Of a stretch of 7,501 nt of DNA, positions 1 through 6,684 are shown one piece after another. The stretch is taken from contig CALFYH010000408.1 in the NCBI GenBank assembly GCA_937952155.1, forward strand, positions 1 to 7,501, read 5' to 3'. How positions within the stretch are numbered: the stretch's first letter is position 1; each line of letters opens with the position of its first letter. The notes below the pieces were generated by a model, which saw nothing but the letters and a program-made list of their open reading frames with translations, was not told where the DNA came from and did no database searches. The position numbers and the translations under genes are program-made. The DNA is from an uncultured Saprospiraceae bacterium. Lineage in GTDB: Bacteria > Bacteroidota > Bacteroidia > Chitinophagales > Saprospiraceae.

Positions 1-68
1 GAAGATTAAAATAGTTCAGATAACGGCATATAATATTTTCCTATCAGCAATTGTAGGAAGATAGAAAT

Positions 69-716
69 TTACTCAAGCAAGTGATTCTCCATAGCAATGC
101 GTACCAAGCCTACACTATTTCTAGCATTCAGTTTAGAAAGAAGGCTGCTACGATGAGATTCGACGGTTTTCAGGCTTATATATAGATTGTCTGCAATTTC
201 TTGGGTTGTAAATTCCTGAGCAATAAGTTTCAGTACTTCTTTCTCCCTTCGTGATAATTTTGGAAAAAATGCTGCACTTTTGGCAGAAGCCTTGCGTTGG
301 TTCATTAGACCTTTCATGATGGTCTCTGTGACATCCTTCGAAAAGTAAGACTCACCACCAGCAACTGTACGAATAGCTTTGAGTAGTTCTTCTCTTCCCG
401 TATTTTTAAGAATATATCCTTTGGCACCGTGATTTAAAATCTCAGATACAAAACTCTCTTCGTTAAACATAGAGATAGCTAATACCTTAACATCTGGAAA
501 ATTTGCATTGATTTCTTTGCAAACATCAATCCCGCTCATACCTGGTAAATTGACATCCAACAAGACAAGATCTACCTTATGACTTTTCAGAAAAACCAGT
601 ACAGATGGGCCATCATAACTTCTTCCAGAGACAAATAGATCAGCCTCGGTTTTCAAAATAGATTCCATTCCATCAACAAACATTGTGTGATCATCGGCAA
701 TCAATATATTTATCAT
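69..716 (-). CDS. NarL/LuxR-family two-component response regulator
   Basis: A 215-residue DNA-binding response regulator, cytoplasmic, expected to be phosphorylated by a histidine kinase and to control transcription. The receiver domain spans about residues 2-118: acidic pair D8-D9, phospho-acceptor D54 in LLDVNLPGMSG, switch residue S82 and conserved K104 in the YILKN motif. A short linker leads to a GerE/LuxR helix-turn-helix at about 154-208 (LSRREKEVLKLIA, then TTQEIADNLYISLKTVESHR). Length and domain order are complete for the family. The ATG at 716-714 directly precedes the canonical N-terminus INILIADDH, so the start is firm. It is divergent from the HisKA_3 kinase at 1498, the usual partner type for this family, and cognate pairing is inferred. 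The target genes cannot be read from the sequence. No convincing terminator is visible in 1-68. Confidence 0.95.
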   Translation of the reverse strand: MINILIADDHTMFVDGMESILKTEADLFVSGRSYDGPSVLVFLKSHKVDLVLLDVNLPGMSGIDVCKEINANFPDVKVLAISMFNEESFVSEILNHGAKGYILKNTGREELLKAIRTVAGGESYFSKDVTETIMKGLMNQRKASAKSAAFFPKLSRREKEVLKLIAQEFTTQEIADNLYISLKTVESHRSSLLSKLNARNSVGLVRIAMENHLLE

Positions 717-724
717 AATTATAT

Positions 725-748
725 ATTAAACGGTTTGATTATTAAACG
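725..748. repeat. Direct repeat ATTAAACG x2 in the leader of the response regulator
   Basis: ATTAAACG occurs at 725-732 and again at 741-748, a 16-base period (about 1.5 helical turns). The pair lies between the predicted -7 box (759-766) and the start codon of the response regulator, just downstream of the expected transcription start. That position would suit an operator, for example for autoregulation. The assignment is inference; repeats of this length also arise by chance in AT-rich DNA. Confidence 0.3.
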
Positions 749-758
749 TTTCAGAATA

Positions 759-766
759 CAAAGTTA
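759..766 (-). promoter_or_regulatory. Predicted Bacteroidota -7 promoter box of the response regulator
   Basis: Read on the minus strand the bases are TAACTTTG, an exact match to the Bacteroidota sigma-A -7 consensus TAnnTTTG. The box sits 42 bases upstream of the start codon, which gives a leader of roughly 35-40 nt. No clear TTG -33 element is found at the usual distance, so the promoter may be weak or need an activator. Confidence 0.5.
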
Positions 767-924
767 CTGTGTTTTTACCTATAAAACTTCGGGTTTACCC
801 CGAAAAATAAAAATCGGTGTTTCCAATGATGTTTACGCCAGCAGATCATCGCACCTTTGTAATATCAAAAGTTGATAAAATATCCTGATTCAAATCGGGG
901 ATTTAATAAAGAAATAAAAGATGA

Positions 925-1008
925 AGAAGGAGATTTTGGATGTCAGTGTTTTGGCTTTTTTTTGTCAAAAGATTAAGCTTGGATCTGATGCCCAAAATCT
1001 CAACTTCT
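925..1008. repeat. Long imperfect hairpin A
   Basis: An 84-base imperfect palindrome. The outer stem is AGAAG plus GAGATTTTGG (925-939) against CCAAAATCTC, a two-base AA bulge and CTTCT (992-1008), 15 bp in all. The middle stem is TGTCAG (941-946) against CTGATG (985-990), including two G-U pairs. The inner stem is TTTTGGC (949-955) against GTCAAAA (964-970) around an eight-T loop. Nested stems in register point to a folded RNA or a cruciform rather than a simple terminator. Confidence 0.6.
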
Positions 1009-1067
1009 CAAAAAGACAAAACAAATATGTAACGATTGTATTTGTTGAAAAATGAAGTCTTGGTCAG

Positions 1068-1107
1068 GAAGTGTGTTATCATGTCATATGAAATGAGAAC
1101 ACACTTC
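1068..1107. repeat. Inverted repeat B (10 + 4 bp stem)
   Basis: A perfect 10-bp stem, GAAGTGTGTT (1068-1077) against AACACACTTC (1098-1107). After one A-G mismatch it continues for four more pairs, TCAT (1079-1082) with ATGA (1093-1096), leaving a 10-base loop. No T-tract follows on either strand, so a Rho-independent terminator is unlikely. Confidence 0.6.
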
Positions 1108-1192
1108 TTCTAAAAAATATAGTGTGATGTATTAAAGAATAGGTCACTGATAAATTTTCTCTTTTTTTAGGTTTACGGAATGAGCAATAGGC

Positions 1193-1270
1193 GAGTTGGG
1201 TTTTGGGTTTTGGTAGTTATTTTTAAGAGTTCCTTTGATAAAGTTATACCCCAAAAATCCAACCCAACTC
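1193..1270. repeat. Long imperfect hairpin C
   Basis: The outer 10-bp perfect stem is GAGTTGGGTT (1193-1202) against AACCCAACTC (1261-1270). After a two-base bulge it continues with GGGTTTT (1205-1211) against AAAATCC (1254-1260, one G-U pair), then GG (1212-1213) against CC (1251-1252), giving about 19 bp. The remaining 37-base apical part is AT-rich and could fold weakly. The left arm is a G-rich run of TTGGG/TTTTGGG units. Confidence 0.6.
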
Positions 1271-1361
1271 AAATATTGGTCACCAAAAATTAGCAATTAA
1301 AACGGGCATTATGCCTACATTATAAAGAAGTAAATACTCATTGGGATTTGACTGTTGCATT

Positions 1362-1400
1362 AAAAGAAAAGCTCTCAAAAAGTTGGGAGCTTTTCTTTTT
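1362..1400. terminator. Strong bidirectional intrinsic terminator without an assigned upstream gene
   Basis: A 17-bp stem pairs 1362-1378 with 1383-1399 around a four-base loop, with one T-G wobble. The GC-rich core is GCTCTC against GGGAGC, flanked by an A-rich left arm and a T-rich right arm (TTTTCTTTTT) on the plus strand; the minus strand is similarly T-rich after the stem. It sits about 100 bases before the kinase and could insulate that gene. No protein gene ends here on either strand, which implies an unannotated transcript or a purely insulating role. Confidence 0.8.
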
Positions 1401-1467
1401 ACAAGAATCCACCGCTTACGTTGAAAATACAAGTTGCATAAGATAGTGATTTCCCGAATTTAAAAAC

Positions 1468-1475
1468 TAAATTTG
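1468..1475 (+). promoter_or_regulatory. Predicted -7 promoter box of the kinase operon
   Basis: TAAATTTG is an exact match to TAnnTTTG. It lies 22 bases before the proposed TTG start codon at 1498, so the leader would be about 15 nt, normal for this phylum. No TTG stands at the usual -33 distance; the nearest, at 1434-1436, is too far upstream. Confidence 0.5.
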
Positions 1476-1497
1476 CACATTTGAATCTAAGGTAGTC

Positions 1498-3267
1498 TTG
1501 CGAACATTTACCACCATATTAATATCTCTCCTTACTATTTCATCTTTATTTTCACAATATAGTAGGGATTCTATTTATTCATATCAAGAACTAAATAAAC
1601 TTCTAGAACTAGCAAGAAATAACAATGATAATAAGACGATGGCTGAGGTATATCTCAAACTTGGTGACTATGAAGGAGATGTATTTGCAGAATATGAAAA
1701 ATCACTGAAGTATTACAACTGGGCACTTGACCACTTCAAAGCGACCAAAGACAGCACTGGCATAAATGAGACCAATCAATCAATAGCACGTCGGTACAAA
1801 GATGCTGGATTATACAACGAATCCATTCAAATTTTACTTACACTTTCACAAATTTATCAGAAGAATAACAAACTAAATAAACTAGCCAAAGTCTATTTTG
1901 ATCTAAACCAAACATACAAAGCACAAGGTGATTACGATAGCTCCATCGAATATCTCAAAAAAGCATTGGATGTAAATCATATTCTCAAAGACACAAGCCT
2001 ACAAATCCTAATTCTCTTCGACAAAATACAATCCTATGAAGTCAATTTGGAATTGGATAGTGCTCTGGTTACTGCTTATCGTGTTTTTGATATAAGTACC
2101 ATCCTAAATGATAGAGAGATAGCTTCCAAAAGTCTTTACCACATTGGATATATCAATAAATTAAAAAAAGACTATCCAAAATCCCTAAAATATCTGAATA
2201 AAGCGAGAAATATCTTGCCATTCCAACCATTCAGTGAATTGAGAAAGTCCATTAATAAAGAGCTTGCTGATGTATATTCGCTTTCAGGAAATCCAGACAA
2301 AGCATATAAACACCTTAGAGATTATACAATGCTCAATGATAGCATTCTAAATAAAAACCGGTTGGCATCATTTACAAATCTTGCATTGAAATATGGTACA
2401 AAAGAAAAGCAAACAAGCATCGAACTATTGAAAATAGAAAAAGAGTACGAAATTTCGAAAAACAATGCCCAAAGAAGGACGCTTTATATCTTGGCTTTTG
2501 GACTTTTCATTGTCCTCTTGTCGCTGTATTTTATTATAAAATTTTATGACCAAAGAATCAGCACAACCAAAATAATCACAGAACAAAAAGAAGAAATCAA
2601 TCAGCAAAAGATACGCGAGCTGGAAGACAATATGAAAATGAATAGCATGCGTTCTGTCATCGAAGGTCAAGAAACCGAAAGAGAAAGAATCGCCAAGGAT
2701 CTCCACGATAGTTTAGGTGGATTATTGAGTACGATAAAACTTCATTTTGACCACGTGAGTTCTAAAAATTCTGAATTGCAACATCAAAAAGAATACAAGC
2801 AGGCCTACCGACTCTTAGATACAGCAGTGGACGAAGTTAGAACAATCTCAAGGGATTTGCAGCCCGGATCCTTACAAAATTTAGGGCTTGTGCCAGCTAT
2901 TAAAGACTTGATAAACCGATTTGAAGCAGACAATTATCCAGATATTGATTTCCAATATTACGAAATGCCAGACAAAATCGACAAGATGATTTCACTGTCG
3001 GTTTATCGAATCGTCCAAGAGCTGCTTACAAATAGCTTAAAACACGCACAAGCAACTGAAATTCTTATCCAAATAAACACAGAAGAAGATGAATTGGTCA
3101 TACAGTATGAAGATGATGGAATTGGGTTTGATCAGTCAAATCTGAAACGAAAAGGTATGGGTTTGGAAAATATACGCTCAAGGGTTAATTATATGCACGG
3201 GTCGATCTCCATAGAAAGCGAAAATGCAAAAGGAATGGCGGTCATGATTCGTATAAAATACCAATAG
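1498..3267 (+). CDS. TPR-containing sensor histidine kinase (HisKA_3/HATPase_c)
   Basis: A 589-residue inner-membrane sensor kinase of the NarX/DesK class that would autophosphorylate and pass phosphate to a LuxR-type regulator, most likely the divergent one at 69-716. Order: signal peptide (1-20, ending SSLFSQ); tetratricopeptide-like helices (about 45-285, for example the stretch around AQGDYDSSIEYLKKAL); one transmembrane helix (about 328-347); coiled-coil linker (about 350-395); HisKA_3 dimerisation domain with phospho-acceptor H403 in ERERIAKDLHDSLGG; and HATPase_c with N-box N512 (ELLTNSLKHA), G1 box D540-G-I-G543 and G2 box G553-M-G-L556. All catalytic motifs are intact. The start is a TTG. 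No in-frame ATG lies between the upstream stop at 1468-1470 and this point, and the first internal ATG (residue 48) would remove the signal peptide. The TPRs should face outside the cytoplasm; the ligand is unknown. Confidence 0.93.
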   Translation: MRTFTTILISLLTISSLFSQYSRDSIYSYQELNKLLELARNNNDNKTMAEVYLKLGDYEGDVFAEYEKSLKYYNWALDHFKATKDSTGINETNQSIARRYKDAGLYNESIQILLTLSQIYQKNNKLNKLAKVYFDLNQTYKAQGDYDSSIEYLKKALDVNHILKDTSLQILILFDKIQSYEVNLELDSALVTAYRVFDISTILNDREIASKSLYHIGYINKLKKDYPKSLKYLNKARNILPFQPFSELRKSINKELADVYSLSGNPDKAYKHLRDYTMLNDSILNKNRLASFTNLALKYGTKEKQTSIELLKIEKEYEISKNNAQRRTLYILAFGLFIVLLSLYFIIKFYDQRISTTKIITEQKEEINQQKIRELEDNMKMNSMRSVIEGQETERERIAKDLHDSLGGLLSTIKLHFDHVSSKNSELQHQKEYKQAYRLLDTAVDEVRTISRDLQPGSLQNLGLVPAIKDLINRFEADNYPDIDFQYYEMPDKIDKMISLSVYRIVQELLTNSLKHAQATEILIQINTEEDELVIQYEDDGIGFDQSNLKRKGMGLENIRSRVNYMHGSISIESENAKGMAVMIRIKYQ

Positions 3268-3282
3268 CAAATAACCAATGAT

Positions 3283-4179
3283 ATGAAATTGCATAGCCCA
3301 ATCGAAAGGATCGAAACTCAGCTAGTAACACAAAAGGAAATCGAACTTTACATAAAAAGAGACGATCTTATTCACCCATTAGTGTCGGGCAATAAACATA
3401 GAAAACTCAAATACAATCTGTCCAAATTAAATCCCGATGATCACCCGACCATTGTCACATTTGGTGGTGCATTTTCTAATCATTTGCATGCTATAGCGGC
3501 AGCTTGTCAAGCCATGAAATTTGCTTGTGTTGGATTTGTAAGAGGAGAAATAGACATTGAAAATCCTACGCTAAAATACTGTATTTCAGCAGGTATGGAA
3601 TTGATTCCGATGAGTCGTTCCGATTATAGATTAAAAGAAATTGCACCTGAAGTTGTAAAAACAATTTCTACATATAATAATCCGATTATTGTACCAGAAG
3701 GTGGCACAAATCAGGCTGCATTACTAGGCGTTTCAGAATTGATAGATGAATTAGAAGGTACTTGGTGCGAAGCTGTTGATTACATAACTTTGGCTTGCGG
3801 TACTGGTGGAACCACAGCGGGCCTATTGACTTCTAATCGTTTGCAGGCAAAAGTCATCGCATTTTCTGCACTAAAAAGTGATCACCTGATTCATGAAATC
3901 AAGGCTTTGAGCAGTTACAAAAACGAAGATAAACTAATTGTTAATACTGATTATCATTTTGGCGGATATGCAAAATGGGACCAAACTTTGTTAGATTTTA
4001 TTACTGAATTCGAAAAAGAAACCAGCGTACCTCTGGATCATGTGTACAATGGGAAGGCACTCTTTGGACTCATGGATTTGATTGCCAATGATTATTTTCC
4101 AAAAGGGACGAAGATCATGCACATTCACACCGGAGGCTTGCAAGGAAAAGCAGGTCTAGCATACATCATGTCAAAATAA
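3283..4179 (+). CDS. PLP-dependent enzyme, ACC deaminase/D-cysteine desulfhydrase family
   Basis: A 298-residue cytoplasmic fold-type II PLP enzyme, somewhat shorter than characterised ACC deaminases (338 residues). PLP lysine K38 lies in SGNKHRKLKY. S65-N66-H67 matches the conserved Ser-Asn of the active site. The phosphate-binding loop is CGTGGTTAG (172-180). Conserved tyrosines are Y229 (FGGY) and Y255 (VYNGK). At the two positions reported to separate the activities, ACC deaminase has Glu295 and Leu322; by my ungapped alignment from Y255 this protein has N256 and T283. The threonine is what D-cysteine desulfhydrases carry, so D-cysteine to pyruvate, ammonia and sulfide is more likely than ACC breakdown, though other D- or beta-substituted amino acids are possible. 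ATG 3283 is chosen because the ATG at 3278 meets a stop after two codons. It follows the kinase by 15 bases and is probably in its operon. Confidence 0.88.
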   Translation: MKLHSPIERIETQLVTQKEIELYIKRDDLIHPLVSGNKHRKLKYNLSKLNPDDHPTIVTFGGAFSNHLHAIAAACQAMKFACVGFVRGEIDIENPTLKYCISAGMELIPMSRSDYRLKEIAPEVVKTISTYNNPIIVPEGGTNQAALLGVSELIDELEGTWCEAVDYITLACGTGGTTAGLLTSNRLQAKVIAFSALKSDHLIHEIKALSSYKNEDKLIVNTDYHFGGYAKWDQTLLDFITEFEKETSVPLDHVYNGKALFGLMDLIANDYFPKGTKIMHIHTGGLQGKAGLAYIMSK

Positions 4180-4184
4180 CATCA

Positions 4185-6644
4185 TTATAATCCGATTTTT
4201 AATCCAAGAAGCCAGTTTCTTCCTGCTTGTGGATACAAAAAGTTTTCGGTGATCAGACTTTCATATTTATAACTGTACGTATAGCCATTAGATACATACA
4301 ATTGATTGAGCACATTATTGACCAAAAGCGTACAAGACGCGTCTTTTACGTACTTAGATTTTATTTTATACATCAGTCTGAAATTGTGGTAGTTATAAGC
4401 TGGCAATGACCTTTCTGCGTTGTTAGTATTGTCCAAAAACTGTGATCCGACAAACTTAATGGACCACCCAATCTCGATATTCTTGTGTGGCGTATATTGG
4501 CATTGTAATGCGCCAATCCAGTTTGGTGAAAATGAAATATCCGTATTTTGATGGTGAATAATTTCTTTAGTGAAATCGATCGTGTAGTCAGCAATTACCT
4601 CATCAAAAGCTTTAATTTTATTTAAACTCCATGTTGCATTAGCATTAACGCTCCATTTTTTTGTGATTTGAAAAGCGATACTTTGTTCGATGCCTGCCCG
4701 ATAACTATCCGGTACATTTACCCTAACAGATGCGCCTACATCATTGAGTTCTCCCGTCAAAACCAATTGATTTTTGTACAACATATAATACAAATTTGAT
4801 TCAAGAAGTAGTCTAGAATTTGTGTATTTATAACCCAATTCCCAATTTTTTAGATGCTCATGAAGTGGTAAATTGCTGTATGCGTAATCAATAAAATCAC
4901 CTCGACCAGGCTCTTTATTTGCCACAGCAAAAGACAAAAATGACTCATGATTTTTCTTCCATTTGTAATGAATACCAAATTTCGGATTGATAAAATTGTA
5001 CGATTCAGAAACATCCACATCACGCAAATCATTGTCTTTACCTTGTACCTCATAATGCACCTTTCTCCATTGTACATCACCATGCAGGATCATTTTATCA
5101 TTCAATTCGAAGATGGCTCTGCTGTACATAGAAATATCTTGTTTTTGACCCGTGTTATCATAGTATCTTCTTTCCTTATCAAGGTCAGGTAGCACCACAG
5201 AAGATCGAATCACATTCCCAAAATGGTCACCAGTGTAAGTATTGGCTGAAAAGCCTGCTTGAAGCGTTAAATTTGGCTTCCAAGCATATTCTACATCACC
5301 CATCAGCCCTAACAAATCATTGTCTAGCCATCTTCTTCTCACGATATCGGACCGACGAATTGCACTACCAGATGAGTCAATAATTTCGGGAAGATCGTAA
5401 TTTTCTAATTTATCATTCACCTTAAATTCTTCGTAGTAACCATTGCCTTTTGTGTAGTAAAATGTCAGTTTGGTTTTTAAGTAATTTGAAGGCGCAAGTG
5501 CATGAATAAGCTGTATATGTGTCTGTCTATACTTATCGACTTGATCAGGATAAGTATAATAATTGTATCTCCTGTCAGACGAAAATAAGTTGACCGAATC
5601 TTGACTATTTTTATAAATGCTACCCAGATTATTGTAATAATGCATCAATAATTTCGCGTCATCACTATTAATTTTGGCTTCGGGAACACCATACCAAGAT
5701 TGATAAGTGCGTTCCTTTCCACTCATTACATTGAGCCTTAATGAAGATTTTCCAGTAACTCTACTTGCTGAAAAGAAATATGAACTCAGGTCAGATGTAG
5801 CCCGATCCACATAGCCATCAGATTTTATCAAGCTATATCTCGCATCTACGCAATATCGGTTATTTATAAGGCCAGTACCCAGATTGACACTAACTTTTTT
5901 GGTATTAAATGATCCTAATGATGTTGCTAAATCAATATAAGGATTTACTCTGACATCAGCAGTATTGATGCTCACTGTTCCGCCAAATGCACCTGCGCCA
6001 TTGGTAGAAGTGCCTACTCCACGCTGGATTTGGATATTATTTACAGAAGACACCATATCTGGCAAATCTACCCAAAAGACGTTTTGAGATTCAGCGTCGT
6101 TGAGTGGGACACCATTGATAGTTACATTAATACGTGTCTGATCTGATCCTCTTAATCGCAAGCCCGTATAACCAATACCTGCACCCGCATCTGATGTGAC
6201 CACCATCGAAGGCGTCCATTGCAAAATCACAGGTACATCTTGCCCAAGGTTTTCTTTTTGTAATTCTTTTTTATTCAGATCCTGTTTGGTAAAAGGGCCT
6301 GCATCTCCTACCCTATTTCCTTGTATTTCAATACGATCCAATAAATATATCTCACCTTTTAGCACAATTTCTAGGTGCAAATTACCGGTAACTATAATTG
6401 TTTCTGTATGCGCTTGATATCCGATAAATGTAGCCTTAAGCTTGTACGTACCTGCAGGAACATTTGAAATATTAAAGTTGCCTTTATTGTCTGTGGAAGC
6501 AGCTAGGCTTGTTTCTTCTAGAAATACTGTTGTAAATGAAAGACTTTCACCCTTTTCGTTACGAACGTGCCCTTCAATGACAAATTGGGCATTTGCATAA
6601 ATAGGAATAAACATAAAAAGAAGTAAAGCACTTAAATATCTCAT
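4185..6644 (-). CDS. TonB-dependent outer-membrane receptor, predicted thiamine importer
   Basis: An 819-residue outer-membrane receptor that would take up its ligand using TonB-ExbBD energy. Signal peptide 1-19 (hydrophobic core, then ANA before QF). A carboxypeptidase-regulatory-like beta-sandwich covers about 22-95, typical of Bacteroidota receptors. A TonB-box-like stretch lies near 99-107 (IYLLDRIEI). The plug is about 115-230 with LRLRGSDQTRINV, INGVPLNDAESQNVFWVDLP and QRGVGTSTNGAGAFGGTVS. The rest, to 819, is the barrel, rich in alternating aromatic strands and ending GLKIGL. No truncation is seen. No SusD-like partner is adjacent. Specificity comes from the TPP riboswitch in its leader: TonB receptors under TPP control in Bacteroidota are predicted thiamine transporters. 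The direct ligand (thiamine, its phosphates or a precursor) cannot be read from the sequence. The gene appears monocistronic, since the convergent PLP enzyme ends 5 bases beyond its stop. Confidence 0.92.
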   Translation of the reverse strand: MRYLSALLLFMFIPIYANAQFVIEGHVRNEKGESLSFTTVFLEETSLAASTDNKGNFNISNVPAGTYKLKATFIGYQAHTETIIVTGNLHLEIVLKGEIYLLDRIEIQGNRVGDAGPFTKQDLNKKELQKENLGQDVPVILQWTPSMVVTSDAGAGIGYTGLRLRGSDQTRINVTINGVPLNDAESQNVFWVDLPDMVSSVNNIQIQRGVGTSTNGAGAFGGTVSINTADVRVNPYIDLATSLGSFNTKKVSVNLGTGLINNRYCVDARYSLIKSDGYVDRATSDLSSYFFSASRVTGKSSLRLNVMSGKERTYQSWYGVPEAKINSDDAKLLMHYYNNLGSIYKNSQDSVNLFSSDRRYNYYTYPDQVDKYRQTHIQLIHALAPSNYLKTKLTFYYTKGNGYYEEFKVNDKLENYDLPEIIDSSGSAIRRSDIVRRRWLDNDLLGLMGDVEYAWKPNLTLQAGFSANTYTGDHFGNVIRSSVVLPDLDKERRYYDNTGQKQDISMYSRAIFELNDKMILHGDVQWRKVHYEVQGKDNDLRDVDVSESYNFINPKFGIHYKWKKNHESFLSFAVANKEPGRGDFIDYAYSNLPLHEHLKNWELGYKYTNSRLLLESNLYYMLYKNQLVLTGELNDVGASVRVNVPDSYRAGIEQSIAFQITKKWSVNANATWSLNKIKAFDEVIADYTIDFTKEIIHHQNTDISFSPNWIGALQCQYTPHKNIEIGWSIKFVGSQFLDNTNNAERSLPAYNYHNFRLMYKIKSKYVKDASCTLLVNNVLNQLYVSNGYTYSYKYESLITENFLYPQAGRNWLLGLKIGL

Positions 6645-6684
6645 TTAAATTAATTTATATATTAATAAATTTCCTAATGAGATA
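6637..6684 (-). promoter_or_regulatory. Start-codon-sequestering helix (riboswitch expression platform)
   Basis: On the minus strand TATCTCATT (6684-6676) is perfectly complementary to AATGAGATA (6645-6637), which contains the receptor's ATG. Inside the 30-base loop a second AT-only hairpin can form, AATTTAT (6671-6665) with ATAAATT (6658-6652). The 5' arm begins immediately after the 3' strand of the putative aptamer closing stem. No Shine-Dalgarno sequence precedes the start, so covering the AUG itself is a plausible way to block translation. Complementarity is seen; the regulatory role is inferred. Confidence 0.65.

Larger units (their letters stand above)
863..1400 (+). ncRNA. Candidate structured RNA in the divergent spacer (speculative)
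   Basis: This is the bulk of the 781-base gap between the response regulator and the kinase. It has no convincing protein gene but carries a run of inverted repeats in order: TATCAA-aag-TTGATA (863-877), CCTGAT-tcaa-ATCGGG (884-899), long hairpins at 925-1008, 1068-1107 and 1193-1270, TTGGT-c-ACCAA (1276-1286), and a 17-bp intrinsic terminator (1362-1400). A near-consensus -7 box, CACCTTTG (852-859, one mismatch to TAnnTTTG), lies just upstream. A plus-strand transcript of about 535 nt ending at the terminator is therefore possible. A shorter one of about 155 nt, from the near-match TTCCTTTG (1230-1237), is an alternative. I see no signature of tmRNA, RNase P RNA, SRP RNA or a tRNA. Structure is seen; transcription is inferred. 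Confidence 0.25.

Noticed and set aside
38..59. Hairpin TTCCTA...TAGGAA after the response regulator
   Set aside because: The stem is only 6 bp with a 10-base loop and no T-tract on the minus strand, so it cannot be supported as a terminator.
687..875. A 62-codon plus-strand ORF upstream of the response regulator
   Set aside because: It overlaps the start of the regulator in antisense and covers that gene's promoter and leader repeats. Its product is low-complexity with no family resemblance.
921..1055. A 44-codon ORF beginning MKKEILDV
   Set aside because: Its first 88 bases coincide almost exactly with long hairpin A, which accounts for the sequence better. It has no recognisable domain and only a one-mismatch -7 box about 60 bases upstream. 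Conservation of the reading frame in relatives would reopen the case.
1193..1270. Possible integron attC site, because GTTGGGT and ACCCAAC fit the core-site patterns GTTRRRY and RYYYAAC
   Set aside because: The order is reversed. attC runs from RYYYAAC to GTTRRRY, whereas here GTTGGGT comes first on both strands. No integrase or cassette gene is present.
863..1400. Remnant of an insertion sequence or a retron/CRISPR-like array
   Set aside because: No transposase or reverse-transcriptase fragment is present on either strand, there are no terminal repeats with target duplication, and the hairpins do not share a repeat unit.
4227..6417. Several 60-81 codon ORFs on both strands inside the receptor gene
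   Set aside because: They lie wholly within the intact 819-residue receptor frame, have no recognised domains or upstream signals, and are shadows of that gene.
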